Part shown: in pieces, positions 50,772 to 60,056 of the stretch
Layout of the letters: the number at the start of each line of letters is the position of its first letter
Position numbering within the stretch: the stretch's first letter is position 1
NCBI GenBank assembly: GCA_947252645.1
Contig: CAMXWF010000014.1
Location: 1 to 64,000, forward strand
Source of the DNA: an uncultured Bacteroidia bacterium
Lineage (GTDB): Bacteria > Bacteroidota > Bacteroidia > Bacteroidales > CAJPTX01
Length of the DNA stretch: 64,000 nucleotides
Direction of reading: 5' to 3'
Notes under the pieces: generated by a model
Seen by the model: only the letters and a program-made list of their open reading frames with translations
The model's database searches: none
Told to the model about the DNA's origin: nothing
Made by a program: the position numbers and the translations under genes

Positions 50772-51875
50772 CTACCCTACGTGCGGCACAAACTCCTCGA
50801 TGAGCTGCTTGAGCTTTGGATTGCTGATGCTGTAGCCGCGGTAGTCGTGGCGGTAGTGGTAGTTGATTCGGAGTCTCTCGAAGTCCTGCGGGGCGGCGAT
50901 GAGGGCCTGGGAGTCGTAGTTGAGGTCGTAGCCCAGGGCCATATCGCTAAGCTCGTAGCCGGCTATGTGCGGGCGAGAGCTGGGGTCTTCTTGCGCAGGA
51001 GGCAGGGCGATATGGGGTAGGTGGAAGTACTCGGTGATGGTGTTGAGGGCGAGTTGAGTGCCGCTGCGCTTGCCCTCGATGCTATAGCCGGCAATGTGTG
51101 GGGTGGCGAATAGGCTATTTTCCAGCAGGTCAGAGCTCACGTCGGGCTCGTTTTCGTATACGTCGAGCGCATAGCCGGCGATATCCTTGTAGTGCAGGGC
51201 GCGCCGTAGGGCGGCATCATCTACTATGCCGCCCCGGGCGGCGTGGAGGATGTAGGGCCTATTGTGCCCCAATTTGCGGATGAAGCTGTGGTCTAGTAGG
51301 TGCTCGGTGGGGTGGGGTCCGCACTTGGTGAGCGGTGCGTGAATGGTGATGATTTGGCACTCGCGGGCAATTGTGTCGAGGTCGACCAGGTTGAGTTCAG
51401 GGTGGAGCGCCGCGAGGGGAGGGTCGTTGGCTAGCCAGCGGATGCCGAAGAGCTGGAGCAAGGCTGCGAGTCGTTGGCCTATTTGCCCATAGCCGATGAT
51501 GCCAACGGTGGCGGCCAAGAGGGGTAGTTTGCCGAACCGTTGGATGTGGTAGAGTACGCCCCATACCCACTGGACCACGGCCCAGGCGCTGCATCCGGGC
51601 GCGTTGCCCACGTGGATGTTGGCATTTTGGCAATAGGGCAGGTCGATGTGGTCGAGGCCCACGGTGGCCGAGGCGATGCACTCCACAGGGGTGTGGTCTA
51701 GGAGTTGTGCGTTGCAGCGTGTGCGCGTTCTGGTCAAGAGCGCATCGGCCTGTAGGCACACTTCGTGGGTAATCTGCGTGGCGGGCAGGTAGGTTACTTG
51801 CGCGTAGGGCTCTAGTAGGCCTTGGAGGTAGGGGATGGCCTGGTCGGCCACGATGCGAGGTTTTGCGGAGTCCAT
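50772..51875 (-). CDS. pdxB: Erythronate-4-phosphate dehydrogenase
   Basis: NAD-dependent enzyme of pyridoxal 5'-phosphate synthesis by the DXP-dependent route. The 367 residues include ATVGLDHID near 69-77, the NAD-binding GIIGYGQIGQ near 124-133, AARGGIVDD near 211 and the catalytic histidine in TPHIAGYS. A PdxB-specific C-terminal dimerisation part follows. This is the only complete one of three copies; its 3' third also occurs at 47.2 kb (nearly identical) and 38.0 kb (diverged). It lies nine bases after rlmB in the same direction. Confidence 0.93.
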   Translation of the reverse strand: MDSAKPRIVADQAIPYLQGLLEPYAQVTYLPATQITHEVCLQADALLTRTRTRCNAQLLDHTPVECIASATVGLDHIDLPYCQNANIHVGNAPGCSAWAVVQWVWGVLYHIQRFGKLPLLAATVGIIGYGQIGQRLAALLQLFGIRWLANDPPLAALHPELNLVDLDTIARECQIITIHAPLTKCGPHPTEHLLDHSFIRKLGHNRPYILHAARGGIVDDAALRRALHYKDIAGYALDVYENEPDVSSDLLENSLFATPHIAGYSIEGKRSGTQLALNTITEYFHLPHIALPPAQEDPSSRPHIAGYELSDMALGYDLNYDSQALIAAPQDFERLRINYHYRHDYRGYSISNPKLKQLIEEFVPHVG

Positions 51876-51884
51876 CGTTTCCCC

Positions 51885-52706
51885 TTATTCCTTTTCAGCG
51901 TTTAGTCCTTGCGCAGGGTGGCTGGTTTCCCTTGGCGCGCGGTGGCGTTGCCGTTCCACTTCGTAGAGGATGATGCCGGCGGCCACGGAGACGTTGAGCG
52001 ACTCGATGGCCCCGTGGATGGGTATACGCAGTTGCTCATCGACAATGGCCAGCGTGGCGGGCGAGACCCCTCGCCCCTCGTCGCCCATGATGAGGCACAG
52101 GGGACCTTTTAGGTCAGTTTGCGAGAATACGTGTCCACCTTTTTCCGTGGCGGCTACTAGCCGAATGCCGGAGTCCTGGAGGAAGCGCAGGGTAGCGGTG
52201 AGTTCCCCGGTGCGGGCTATGGGCAGGTGCTCCAGTGCGCCGGCGCTGGTGCGCACGGTGTCGGCGCTAATTTGGGCTGAGCCGTGCGAAGGCACGAGTA
52301 GGCAGTGGGCACCTACGCACTCGGCTGTGCGCGCAATGGCCCCTAGGTTGTGTACGTCGGTGATGCCGTCGGCGGCTACAATCAGCGGATCTGTGCCTTG
52401 CTCGTAGAGCATGGGGACGAGCTGGTCGATTCGGGTGTAGCTGATGGGAGAGCGGTAGGCCACCAGGCCCTGGTGGTTGCGCGTCCCCAGGCGGGCGAAC
52501 CAGGCTGCGGGTACCGTCTGTACGGGGATGCCCCGCTGCCGGGCGGTTTTCTGTATTGTTGTCACCCCCTCCCCCGCTAGTCCGCTGCGCATGATGATGC
52601 GCTCGAGCTCTTGCCCGGCGTTGAGGGCTTCCTCGATGGGGTGTAGGCCGTAGAGCATGTCGCGCTGCGCCCTAGAGCGTCGCTGCCAATTATTGTGATC
52701 ACCCAT
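51885..52706 (-). CDS. rlmB: SpoU-family 23S rRNA 2'-O-ribose methyltransferase
   Basis: Methylates a guanosine ribose in 23S rRNA; the RlmB assignment is by family. The 273 residues have an N-terminal RNA-binding substrate domain (YGLHPIEEALNAG near 19-31) and a SPOUT knot domain with DVHNLGAIARTAE near 117-129, LIMGDEGRGVS and the final IPIHGAIESLNVSVAAGI. The trefoil-knot motifs are intact. It overlaps the ABC-F gene by eight bases and is followed closely by pdxB, so the three are probably one transcript. Confidence 0.9.
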   Translation of the reverse strand: MGDHNNWQRRSRAQRDMLYGLHPIEEALNAGQELERIIMRSGLAGEGVTTIQKTARQRGIPVQTVPAAWFARLGTRNHQGLVAYRSPISYTRIDQLVPMLYEQGTDPLIVAADGITDVHNLGAIARTAECVGAHCLLVPSHGSAQISADTVRTSAGALEHLPIARTGELTATLRFLQDSGIRLVAATEKGGHVFSQTDLKGPLCLIMGDEGRGVSPATLAIVDEQLRIPIHGAIESLNVSVAAGIILYEVERQRHRAPRETSHPAQGLNAEKE

Positions 52707-54672
52707 TGGATTCCCCTCCGCCCCGTTCGAGGATGTCGAGTTCGTATTGCGTTTCTTCCCACCGCTTCATGAGCCGAGCGAGTTCCTTGCGCGTGTTTTG
52801 GTAGTCGGTATAGATGGTGCTGCTATCGGTGTGTTGGTCTGGTGTGGCCATCTGGAGTTCCAGGTCTTTTTGTTTTTTTTCGGTGAGTTCAATCTTGGAT
52901 TCTATTTCGGCCACCTCGCGCTGTTTTCGCTGGAGCTGGTTGTCGAGGGCTTTTTTGCGTTTCCAGTCGGCCTTGCTGCTGGCCGGGGTAGTTTTTGGGT
53001 CGTTTGGTTTGCTTGTGGAGGGCTTTTGGTTGGATTCACGCCCTTCGAGCTGCTGTAGATTTTCGAGACGTCGTGTTTGGAGGAAGGCGTCGATGCCTCC
53101 GAGGTGTTCCTTGACCTTTCCGTGGGCGAACTCGTAGACTTTGGAGACGAGGCCGTTGAGGAAGTCGCGGTCGTGTGAGACGAGGATTAGGGCGCCGTTG
53201 TAGCGCATGAGAGCCTGCTTGAGGATGTCTTTGGCCTGGATGTCGAGGTGGTTGGTGGGTTCGTCGAGCAGGAGAAGGTTGTAGGGGTGGAGCATTAGCT
53301 TGACCATGGCGAGCCGGTTGCGTTCGCCCCCAGAGAGGACGCGGACCTTTTTGTCTATTTCCTCGCCTCGGAAGAGGAAGGCGCCCAGCAGGTCGCGTAT
53401 TTTGCGCCGCATATCGCCGGTGGCCACCTTGTCGATGGTTTCGAACACGGTGAGTTCTGGGTCGAGTACTGTTTCTTGGTTCTGCGCGAAGTACCCGAGT
53501 TCCACGTTGTGCCCTAGGTGCAGCTTGCCCTCTGTGGGGTGCAGTTCGCCGGTGATGATGCGGGCGAGGGTTGTTTTGCCCTCGCCGTTGCGCCCCACGA
53601 AGGCCACCTTTTCCCCGCGGGCAATGGCGATGTTGGCGTGGGCGAAGATGCGGTGTGGACCGAAAGCGTGGCCGAGGTCTTCAGTGCTAACGACCACGTC
53701 GCCAGCCCTTGGTGCGTCGGGGAAGCGGATGGAGAGCTGGGCATGGTCCTCGGCCTCGACCTCGATGAGGTCGAGTTTTTTGAGCTGCTTGATGCGCGAC
53801 TGCACCTGGTTGGATTTTTCCGGTTTGTAGCGGAAGCGCTCGATGAAGGCCTCGGTTTTTTCGATCATGCGCTGCTGGTTTTTCCAGGCAGCCACTTGCT
53901 GTGCGTGCTGTTCTTTTTTTATCTCGACGTACTGGCTGTATGGAGCGTTGAAGTCGTGCATTTTGCCCAGCGAGAGTTCGAGGGTGCGCGTGGTGCAGTT
54001 GTCGAGGAAGCGTCGGTCGTGGGAGATGAGGACGAGGGCGCCTTGGTAGGACTGGATGTAGTTTTCCAGCCATTGGATGGATTCGATGTCGAGGTGGTTG
54101 GTGGGTTCGTCGAGCAGGAGCAGGTCGGGGTTTCGGAGGAGTATTTTGGCTAGCTCGATGCGCATGCGCCATCCGCCGCTTAGGGTAGCGGTGGGCATGG
54201 AGAACTGCTCGCGCTCGAACCCTAGCCCCGTCAGGGCCCTTTCGGCCTTGGCCTGGCGTTGTTCGCCCCCGAGCATGTGGTATCGTTCGGTGAGGTCGGC
54301 GAGTTCGTGCGCAGCGCGTTCGAGGGCTTGCTCGTTGAGGTTTCCGGGGTTGGCCAGCTGCGCGGTGAGTTGGTTGATTTTGGTTTCCATGGTAGCCAGC
54401 TCGCTGAAGGCCGTTTCGGCCTCCTCGAGGACGCTCTGGGTGTCGGCCCGAGTCAAGTGCTGCGCTAGGTGACCTATGCGGAAATTGGCATCGTGTGTCA
54501 CGCAGCCGGTCGTAGGTTCGAGCGAGCCGTCGATAACGCACAGCAGGGTGGATTTTCCGCTTCCGTTGCGCCCAACTAGGCCGACCCGTTCCCGGTCGCC
54601 TAGTCGAAAGGAAACCCCAGAGAACAGGGCCTCCCCTTGGAAGGCCACTTCAACGTTGTCGAGCGAGAGCAT
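52699..54672 (-). CDS. ABC-F family ATPase
   Basis: Cytosolic twin-ATPase protein acting on the ribosome in the manner of Uup or EttA. The 657 residues have two ABC modules (GRNGSGKST with LSGGWRMRI, and GRNGEGKTT with LSGGERNRL), an interdomain linker rich in charge, and a C-terminal coiled coil (about 570-645) after a proline- and lysine-rich spacer, which favours the Uup-like subgroup. No membrane segments. Antibiotic resistance is possible for some ABC-F proteins but nothing here points to it. Confidence 0.9.
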   Translation of the reverse strand: MLSLDNVEVAFQGEALFSGVSFRLGDRERVGLVGRNGSGKSTLLCVIDGSLEPTTGCVTHDANFRIGHLAQHLTRADTQSVLEEAETAFSELATMETKINQLTAQLANPGNLNEQALERAAHELADLTERYHMLGGEQRQAKAERALTGLGFEREQFSMPTATLSGGWRMRIELAKILLRNPDLLLLDEPTNHLDIESIQWLENYIQSYQGALVLISHDRRFLDNCTTRTLELSLGKMHDFNAPYSQYVEIKKEQHAQQVAAWKNQQRMIEKTEAFIERFRYKPEKSNQVQSRIKQLKKLDLIEVEAEDHAQLSIRFPDAPRAGDVVVSTEDLGHAFGPHRIFAHANIAIARGEKVAFVGRNGEGKTTLARIITGELHPTEGKLHLGHNVELGYFAQNQETVLDPELTVFETIDKVATGDMRRKIRDLLGAFLFRGEEIDKKVRVLSGGERNRLAMVKLMLHPYNLLLLDEPTNHLDIQAKDILKQALMRYNGALILVSHDRDFLNGLVSKVYEFAHGKVKEHLGGIDAFLQTRRLENLQQLEGRESNQKPSTSKPNDPKTTPASSKADWKRKKALDNQLQRKQREVAEIESKIELTEKKQKDLELQMATPDQHTDSSTIYTDYQNTRKELARLMKRWEETQYELDILERGGGESNG

Positions 54673-54684
54673 GGTGCGCGGGGT

Positions 54685-55167
54685 CTACTGCTGTTGTACG
54701 TTGGGGTTGCTATGGCGCAGCTCGTTGAAGCTGATGCGATGCCACTTGGCAGTGCGCCCGAATAGCGGGATGCCGATATAGCCCCGTAGTTCGATTACAT
54801 CTGGGGTGCCCGGCACGTACTTGATGCGGGCCTTGTAAGTGGAGCCGCTATAGGGGTCGTAGACGTGTCCATATTTCCAGATGCCGTCTTCGAAGCGGAA
54901 ATCGCTAAGCAGCCGCATGTTGAGCGGGGTTCGGTTGCGCTTGGTGGGGTCGGGGTTGTGGATGTCCTTTATACCTTTTTTTTTCTCGTCCACTAGATAC
55001 CAGCGTACATAGCCCTCGTAGGTGCTGTCGTCGGCACGTACAATCTCAATCTGCCCATCGTTCTCGGCTGTTTCCCATAGCCCTACGATGGCATCGCCTG
55101 TCACCTGCCCGCGGGAGAGCAGGGGGCAGCACAGCAGTAGAAAACACAGTAATCGGATTGCCTTCAT
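54685..55167 (-). CDS. DUF2147 exported protein
   Basis: A 160-residue protein with a signal peptide (about 1-20, ending SRGQ) and a lipocalin-like DUF2147 domain: IVGLWETAENDGQIEIVR near 28-45, MRLLSDFRFEDGIWKYGHVYDPYSG and ELRGYIGIPLFGRTAKWHR. Function unknown; probably periplasmic. A -7 box (TACCTTTG, 55269-55262) lies about 95 bases upstream, and the ABC-F gene follows after 12 bases, so they may share a transcript. Confidence 0.85.
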   Translation of the reverse strand: MKAIRLLCFLLLCCPLLSRGQVTGDAIVGLWETAENDGQIEIVRADDSTYEGYVRWYLVDEKKKGIKDIHNPDPTKRNRTPLNMRLLSDFRFEDGIWKYGHVYDPYSGSTYKARIKYVPGTPDVIELRGYIGIPLFGRTAKWHRISFNELRHSNPNVQQQ

Positions 55168-55261
55168 CGCAACGCTCCCATTGGTTGGACATGCAGTGGT
55201 TTAGATGCTTCCCCTAAGACTTCGTGCTAGGCTGCGGGGAGGCAGGCCACGGCATTCGGCG

Positions 55262-55269
55262 CAAAGGTA
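55262..55269 (-). promoter_or_regulatory. -7 box of the DUF2147 gene
   Basis: TACCTTTG on the minus strand is a perfect -7 match. No -33 TTG was found at the usual spacing. Confidence 0.5.
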
Positions 55270-55702
55270 CGAATTTGATGCGTCGCCCTGTGCGCCATGC
55301 TCCTCCCAGGCTAGAGGGGCTCGGGCATGTAGTGCTGTAAAAATGCTGAATGCAAACAGGTTGATGTCTCCTCATGGTCGGTAGGGTAGGCGGGGCACGG
55401 AGAGGGCCGAGCTGGTGCTGGTGTGCGTGCAATGTTCTTGCGCAATGTCAGCAGTTGTGGTGCGATTGGCTATGCCTTTGCTCATGGTGGCCTGGATGTT
55501 CTTGGCGGTGGTGTAAAAGCTTTCCTATGGCCGACGTGCTGGGGTGGACCGCAGTAGGGTACCTGTTCCGATTTGGCCTGATGGGGTGTGTTGAGATTGA
55601 AGCTGGTAGTAGAGCTGCTACTTTGGCGCAAAACCGCCGTGCTATGTAGTGAGGGGGGTGATAGACTTGATGCTGGGAGGAAGTTGGGGAAGTCACTTGC
55701 CC
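55270..55702. other. Intergenic, no gene seen
   Basis: Divergent spacer between the DUF2147 and SPOR genes. ORFs here look like chance; no RNA or mobile element signature was found. Confidence 0.5.
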
Positions 55703-55735
55703 TTGGCCTTGGAAATGTATTTTTGTGTACCTTCG
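55703..55735 (+). promoter_or_regulatory. Promoter of the SPOR-domain gene
   Basis: TTG at 55703-55705 and TACCTTCG at 55728-55735 are 22 bases apart. The leader to the ATG at 55854 would be about 110 bases. Confidence 0.55.
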
Positions 55736-55853
55736 CGCATGGCTCTTGGGGCGGCGGCGGAGCAGCTGGCGGGAGGTAGTGGCGGCATGGCGAGGGGCTG
55801 TGGACATGCAGGGCGCGCGGTAAGGGTGCAAACGGAATAGACTGTCCGAGATA

Positions 55854-57158
55854 ATGGATTTATCGATAATAGCCCGGCTGGTGCGGACGAGAGTAAGGCT
55901 CATCCTGCCAGATTTTGGGGCTTTTCTAGTGCAGCGCCTCGAGGATGGCTTCTCGGTGGACAACGTGACGTTCAGTGCGTTTTTGCGCTACGATGATGGG
56001 TCGTTTGTCAATGCGCTTGTGGAGGAGCTGGGTGTCAGTCGACTGGCAGCGCAGCAGCAGGCCGAGATGATTGTCCAGGAGCTCAAGCGGGCTCTGGAGA
56101 CCCAGTCGGTGTGCGTGTTGCCCCATCTTGGGGTGCTGCGTAAGATGCCGGGGGGGCTGGTGGTGCTAGAGCCCGACGCCAATGCGTCAGCGGGGATGGC
56201 CTTGGATGGTGAGGCTGGACATTCCACGGCGGCTGTGCCCGTGGACGTTTCGGTGGAGCCGGTGACGGCCGCCACAGAGGCTACGGCTTCCACGGACTCT
56301 CCCGCTGCCCCCAAGGGTGCGCCGTCTGCAGTCGGGGGGGCACCGTCGACACGCCCGACCCCCGTAGCTGGTGGGGCCGCAGTGCCTCCAGCTGCGACTT
56401 CGCCAAAGGGGGAGCAGTCAGCAAAATCTGCCCGTCCCGCTAGGCCAGTGCGCCCAGCGCCACCCAGGTATGTGCAGCGCCGACCAGTGAAGCCGTCGAA
56501 GGTCAAGGCACCAAAGGATAAGTCTTTGAGTTCGGCTGGAGGAGTGAAGCGCAAGGGGATAGGGGGCATTGCGGTGCTGGTAGTGCTGCTCTTGGTGGTT
56601 CTGTTTGTTGGCGTCGATGCGTTGTGGCTAGGTTTGGTCACGCCTAGATTTCTGAAGGGTGCGCCATACCTAGCGGAGCAGCCCCGGAAGAGTACCCCGT
56701 CAGGCAGCGGTTTGCAAGGCACTGCGTCCGTGGAGGCATTGGGTAGAGATTCGGTGCAGAGTTTGTCAGATACAGGTCTTAGCACCGAGGCCAGCACTGC
56801 GCTCCAGGCGGAGTATCAGAAGCGGGTAGAAGCCGCCAAGCAGGAGGCCCAGCCGATGACTCGGCCCGAAGGGCCTTCGGGGTCTGCCAGCCCCGCCCAG
56901 GCTGAGGTGCAGTCTGCGCCAGCTAGCCAGGCTGCGCAGTCGGGTGCGTACAAGATCATAGTGGGCAGCTTCAGTGTGCCGCAAAACGCAACGGGCTTTG
57001 CCGCCCAGGTACGGCAGCGAGGCTATGAGGGGGCCGTAGTGGAGAACAGTCAGGGGATGCGCATGGTAACGTTGGGGTCCTATTCTACCCGAGCAGCGGC
57101 GCAGGAGGCGTTGGTAGTACTGCGCGAAGAGTACCCAGACGCATGGATATATCGTTGA
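55854..57158 (+). CDS. SPOR-domain protein with HU-like N-terminus
   Basis: A 434-residue inner-membrane protein. Residues about 1-105 form the HU/CCDC81-like pair of domains found in Bacteroidetes (RLILPDFGAFLVQR near 14-27, VCVLPHLGVLRKMPGG near 83-98). A proline-, alanine- and lysine-rich linker follows to about 235, then one membrane helix (GIAVLVVLLLVVLFVGV, about 240-256) and a C-terminal SPOR domain (about 365-434, YKIIVGSFSVPQNATGFAAQ) that binds septal peptidoglycan. DNA-like domain inside and SPOR outside suggests a cell-division role. The next gene overlaps by 16 bases. Confidence 0.88.
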   Translation: MDLSIIARLVRTRVRLILPDFGAFLVQRLEDGFSVDNVTFSAFLRYDDGSFVNALVEELGVSRLAAQQQAEMIVQELKRALETQSVCVLPHLGVLRKMPGGLVVLEPDANASAGMALDGEAGHSTAAVPVDVSVEPVTAATEATASTDSPAAPKGAPSAVGGAPSTRPTPVAGGAAVPPAATSPKGEQSAKSARPARPVRPAPPRYVQRRPVKPSKVKAPKDKSLSSAGGVKRKGIGGIAVLVVLLLVVLFVGVDALWLGLVTPRFLKGAPYLAEQPRKSTPSGSGLQGTASVEALGRDSVQSLSDTGLSTEASTALQAEYQKRVEAAKQEAQPMTRPEGPSGSASPAQAEVQSAPASQAAQSGAYKIIVGSFSVPQNATGFAAQVRQRGYEGAVVENSQGMRMVTLGSYSTRAAAQEALVVLREEYPDAWIYR

Positions 57159-57883
57159 GCCCAGTAGAAACGCTACGAGGGACCTATCCGCGTTTTCGTC
57201 CAGAGATACGCTGCTGCGCGCTGTCTGGTGTGCGGAGCATTTCATTTGCGCGCTACAAGGTTTCGCCCCCGCGGATCACCTATCCGAAGTTGTTGGACCG
57301 TGAGTACGTAGAGCGCGTGCTGGTGGGGATGTTGCCCTACGTGAGCTATCTGCGCTCCATCCAGGGTCCTATTGCGCACCCCATACTTGAGGGTTACCGG
57401 ATGTGTGGGTATAGTTTTTCCCTTGAGACGACGCGGGATAGCGTGCCCACGGCGCTTATGCTTGAGAACCGCGTGGTGCTGCGTGTGCCCCGTGGGGTTG
57501 CGCCCGATGCCTATGAGGTGCAGCGTACGGCGTGGTATGCGTTGAAGCAGGTGGTGGGTCTGGAGGCCAAGCGCTACTTGCCGCGGCTGGTGCGTGAGCT
57601 GGCCCTACGCCATGGGTTGGGCTATCGCTCTATCACGGTGAAGGATATGTATAGTCGGTGGGGTAGCTGCTCGTCTGATAAGCGCCTCAATTTTTCTATC
57701 TACCTGATGCTCTGGCCCGAGGAGTACATCGTGGGGGTGATACTGCATGAGCTAGCGCACCTATCGGTGATGGATCATAGCCCGCGCTTTTGGCATCTAT
57801 TCTCGCACTACTTGGGTCAAGATGCGCGGGCGTTTACCGCCCGCATGAAGGCCTATGAGCTGGATATTCCGCAGATATTTTAG
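57143..57883 (+). CDS. YgjP/SprT-type zinc metallopeptidase (DUF45)
   Basis: A 246-residue protein with the zinc motif HELAHLSVMDHSPRFW near 202-217, supplying two histidines and a catalytic glutamate, with another histidine shortly after, and the family segment YSRWGSCSSDKRLNFS near 169-184. Substrate unknown. The start ATG lies inside the 3' end of the SPOR gene, indicating coupled translation. Confidence 0.87.
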   Translation: MDISLSPVETLRGTYPRFRPEIRCCALSGVRSISFARYKVSPPRITYPKLLDREYVERVLVGMLPYVSYLRSIQGPIAHPILEGYRMCGYSFSLETTRDSVPTALMLENRVVLRVPRGVAPDAYEVQRTAWYALKQVVGLEAKRYLPRLVRELALRHGLGYRSITVKDMYSRWGSCSSDKRLNFSIYLMLWPEEYIVGVILHELAHLSVMDHSPRFWHLFSHYLGQDARAFTARMKAYELDIPQIF

Positions 57884-57973
57884 CGCAGTGGGTAGCGTAG
57901 GTGGAGAGCAGGAGGCCCAGCCGAGTGCAGTTTGGCGTTTAGAGGTGAGGGGACGGGAAACGGTGGTGTGTAG

Positions 57974-58609
57974 ATGGGGCTACTTTTCCTCCGGTCGCTA
58001 TTGACGGGGCTCTTGGCGTCCATACCGCTGGGGCCGATAGGGCTTATATGCGTGCAGCGCACGGTGGCTCGTGGTCGCTGGAGTGGGTTTGCGAGCGGCT
58101 GGGGAGCGGCTGTGGCAGACACGATTTTTGCGGCCGTTGCGCTGCTTGGTCTTTCCTATATCATCGATTTCATTGACCAGCACCGAGCTCTGCTCCAGGT
58201 GGTGGGGGGCGTGGTGATTGCTATCTTGGGCTACGCGATCTATCATCGTAATCCGCTGCGGCACCTTCGCCATCCAGGGGAGGGGCAGCGTTTCTTGCAG
58301 CATGCCTTCTATGTCATGCTGCTCACGCTCACCAATCCGTTGGCCATATTTCTTTTTCTGGCGCTATTTGCAGCCTTTGATGTGGTGCCTGAGCCTGGTC
58401 ACCCCGTGCAATACGTAGTGGCGTTGGCCGGGGTGCATATTGGTGCAAGCTCATGGTGGTACATGTTGACCTATGGAGTGGGGCGGGTCCGTCACCGTTT
58501 TCGTGTGCGGCAGCTCTATTGGTTCAGCAAGATTTCGGGGCTGGTCATCCTGGTTTCTGGGCTAGTGGCGGCCGTTGCGGGCGCGGTGGATCTTATCTGG
58601 CGGGCCTAA
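57974..58609 (+). CDS. LysE-family translocator
   Basis: A 211-residue membrane exporter of the LysE/RhtB superfamily with about six helices. Family features are IPLGPIGLICVQRTVARG near 17-34, GWGAAVADTIFAAVALLG near 42-59 and LTLTNPLAIFLFLALFA near 115-131. Substrate cannot be told; amino acids are usual. Probably in the same transcript as the two preceding genes. Confidence 0.85.
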   Translation: MGLLFLRSLLTGLLASIPLGPIGLICVQRTVARGRWSGFASGWGAAVADTIFAAVALLGLSYIIDFIDQHRALLQVVGGVVIAILGYAIYHRNPLRHLRHPGEGQRFLQHAFYVMLLTLTNPLAIFLFLALFAAFDVVPEPGHPVQYVVALAGVHIGASSWWYMLTYGVGRVRHRFRVRQLYWFSKISGLVILVSGLVAAVAGAVDLIWRA

Positions 58610-58628
58610 GGCTAGGCGTAGTTTTTTT
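58604..58628 (+). terminator. Probable terminator after the LysE-type gene
   Basis: The hairpin GCCTA-AGGC-TAGGC (58604-58617) overlaps the stop codon and is followed by GTAG and seven T (58622-58628). The stem is short, so strength is uncertain. Confidence 0.5.
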
Positions 58629-58662
58629 CGCCAGGCTGGGGACCGAGGAGTGGGCCTTTTGT

Positions 58663-59886
58663 TCAGAAGAGCAGGAGCATGCCGTCGCCGTAGCTCAGGA
58701 ATCGGTAGTTGGCTTGTAGCGCGTGCTGGTATAGCTGTTGCCATTTGTTTCCTATGCAGGAAGCAACCAGGAGTAGGAGGGTGCTTTTTGGCTGGTGGAA
58801 ATTGGTGATGAGCCCTTGGGCCATTTTGGGTGTATAGGGCGGCGTGATGATGAGTTCAGTTTCTGCTTCGAGGATGGATGAGCTTTCATTGCGCATGCGC
58901 TGTAGTAGGGCGTTGATGGCTTGCGAGCGATTCAGGTCGCAGTGTTCGGCAAATCCCTCCCATTGCGTGATGAGGGGCATTGTAGCGTTGGTTTGTTGGT
59001 GCTCGACTTGGCATCCGAGGCAATAGATGGATTCGAGGAGCCGTAGGGAGGTGGTGCCGACGGCGATGGTGGGGCCTTGGCAGTGGAGGAGACCTTCGAG
59101 GAGCGCTTTGGATATCACGATGCGCTCGCGATGCATGTGGTGGTCGGCCATGGTGTTGGCTTTGACGGGAAGGAAGGTGCCGGCGCCGACGTGGAGCGTG
59201 CAGTGGAGTAGCTGGTGCTTGTTTTGGATTCTACGCAACATGTCTTCTGACAGATGGAGTCCGGCGGTGGGAGCGGCCACGGAGCCATCGTGCTGCGCAT
59301 AGATGGTTTGATACCAGCAGGTGTCTTCTTGCTTGGCCTCACGCTTGAGGTAGGGAGGTATGGGCATGGCGCCCCAACGTGTGAGTTCTTCGGAGAAGGG
59401 TAGTCCGCTGGTCCAAGAGAACTCCACCGGGGTGTTGAGGCCGAAGTGCCCTGGGAGTCGTAGCGCGGTAAAGGTGCCCTGGTGGTCGTTTGTGGGGTGC
59501 GCGGGGTCGCTTTTCCAGCGGTGTGCATGGCCGAGCAGGCATACCCAGGTGCATTTGGAGGTGTTTTGGAGCGAGGCCTGGTAGCTGCTTGGGCTGACGG
59601 GGTGGAGCAATAGGGCTTCGAAGCATCCGCCCGTGGCGCGCTGGAGGTGAAGTCGTGCGTGGACCACCTTGGTGTCGTTGAGTACCAGCGCGCTGTTCTC
59701 TGGGAGCAGGTCGGGGAGTTCGGCAAAGGTGTGGTCAGCCAGCTGGTTGTGTTGGAAGGAGAGCAGACGTGCTTTTTCTCGTGGTAAGACGGGCTGCTGC
59801 GCGATGCGGTTTTCGGGGAGCAGGTAGTCGAAATCGGCGATTTGGAGTGCTTGGGCCTGTGCTAGTTCGTCAGCTTTGGATGTCAT
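58663..59886 (-). CDS. queA: S-adenosylmethionine:tRNA ribosyltransferase-isomerase
   Basis: Makes epoxyqueuosine in tRNA from preQ1 by transferring the ribosyl part of S-adenosylmethionine. The 407 residues contain FDYLLPENRIAQQP near 19-32, SALVLNDTKV near 65-74, PPYLKREAK and APTAGLHLSEDML, with GAGTFLPVK further on. It is about 50 residues longer than typical QueA because of inserts in the middle region, which matches many Bacteroidetes forms as I recall. It converges on the LysE-type gene. Confidence 0.93.
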   Translation of the reverse strand: MTSKADELAQAQALQIADFDYLLPENRIAQQPVLPREKARLLSFQHNQLADHTFAELPDLLPENSALVLNDTKVVHARLHLQRATGGCFEALLLHPVSPSSYQASLQNTSKCTWVCLLGHAHRWKSDPAHPTNDHQGTFTALRLPGHFGLNTPVEFSWTSGLPFSEELTRWGAMPIPPYLKREAKQEDTCWYQTIYAQHDGSVAAPTAGLHLSEDMLRRIQNKHQLLHCTLHVGAGTFLPVKANTMADHHMHRERIVISKALLEGLLHCQGPTIAVGTTSLRLLESIYCLGCQVEHQQTNATMPLITQWEGFAEHCDLNRSQAINALLQRMRNESSSILEAETELIITPPYTPKMAQGLITNFHQPKSTLLLLVASCIGNKWQQLYQHALQANYRFLSYGDGMLLLF

Positions 59887-60056
59887 GCCTAGAGTACTTT
59901 TGAGGTCTGCAAGTTACGCGCTATTGCGCAGCGTGCGTTAGGAGAGGCGTGGGGGAGACCGTCGGAGAAACTCTACCTTTACGGTGTCCGATTGGGAGCA
60001 GAGGGGTATATCCTCGGTGGTGGTTTGGGCTGCCGGTCTGAGGTTGGGGGTAGTGG

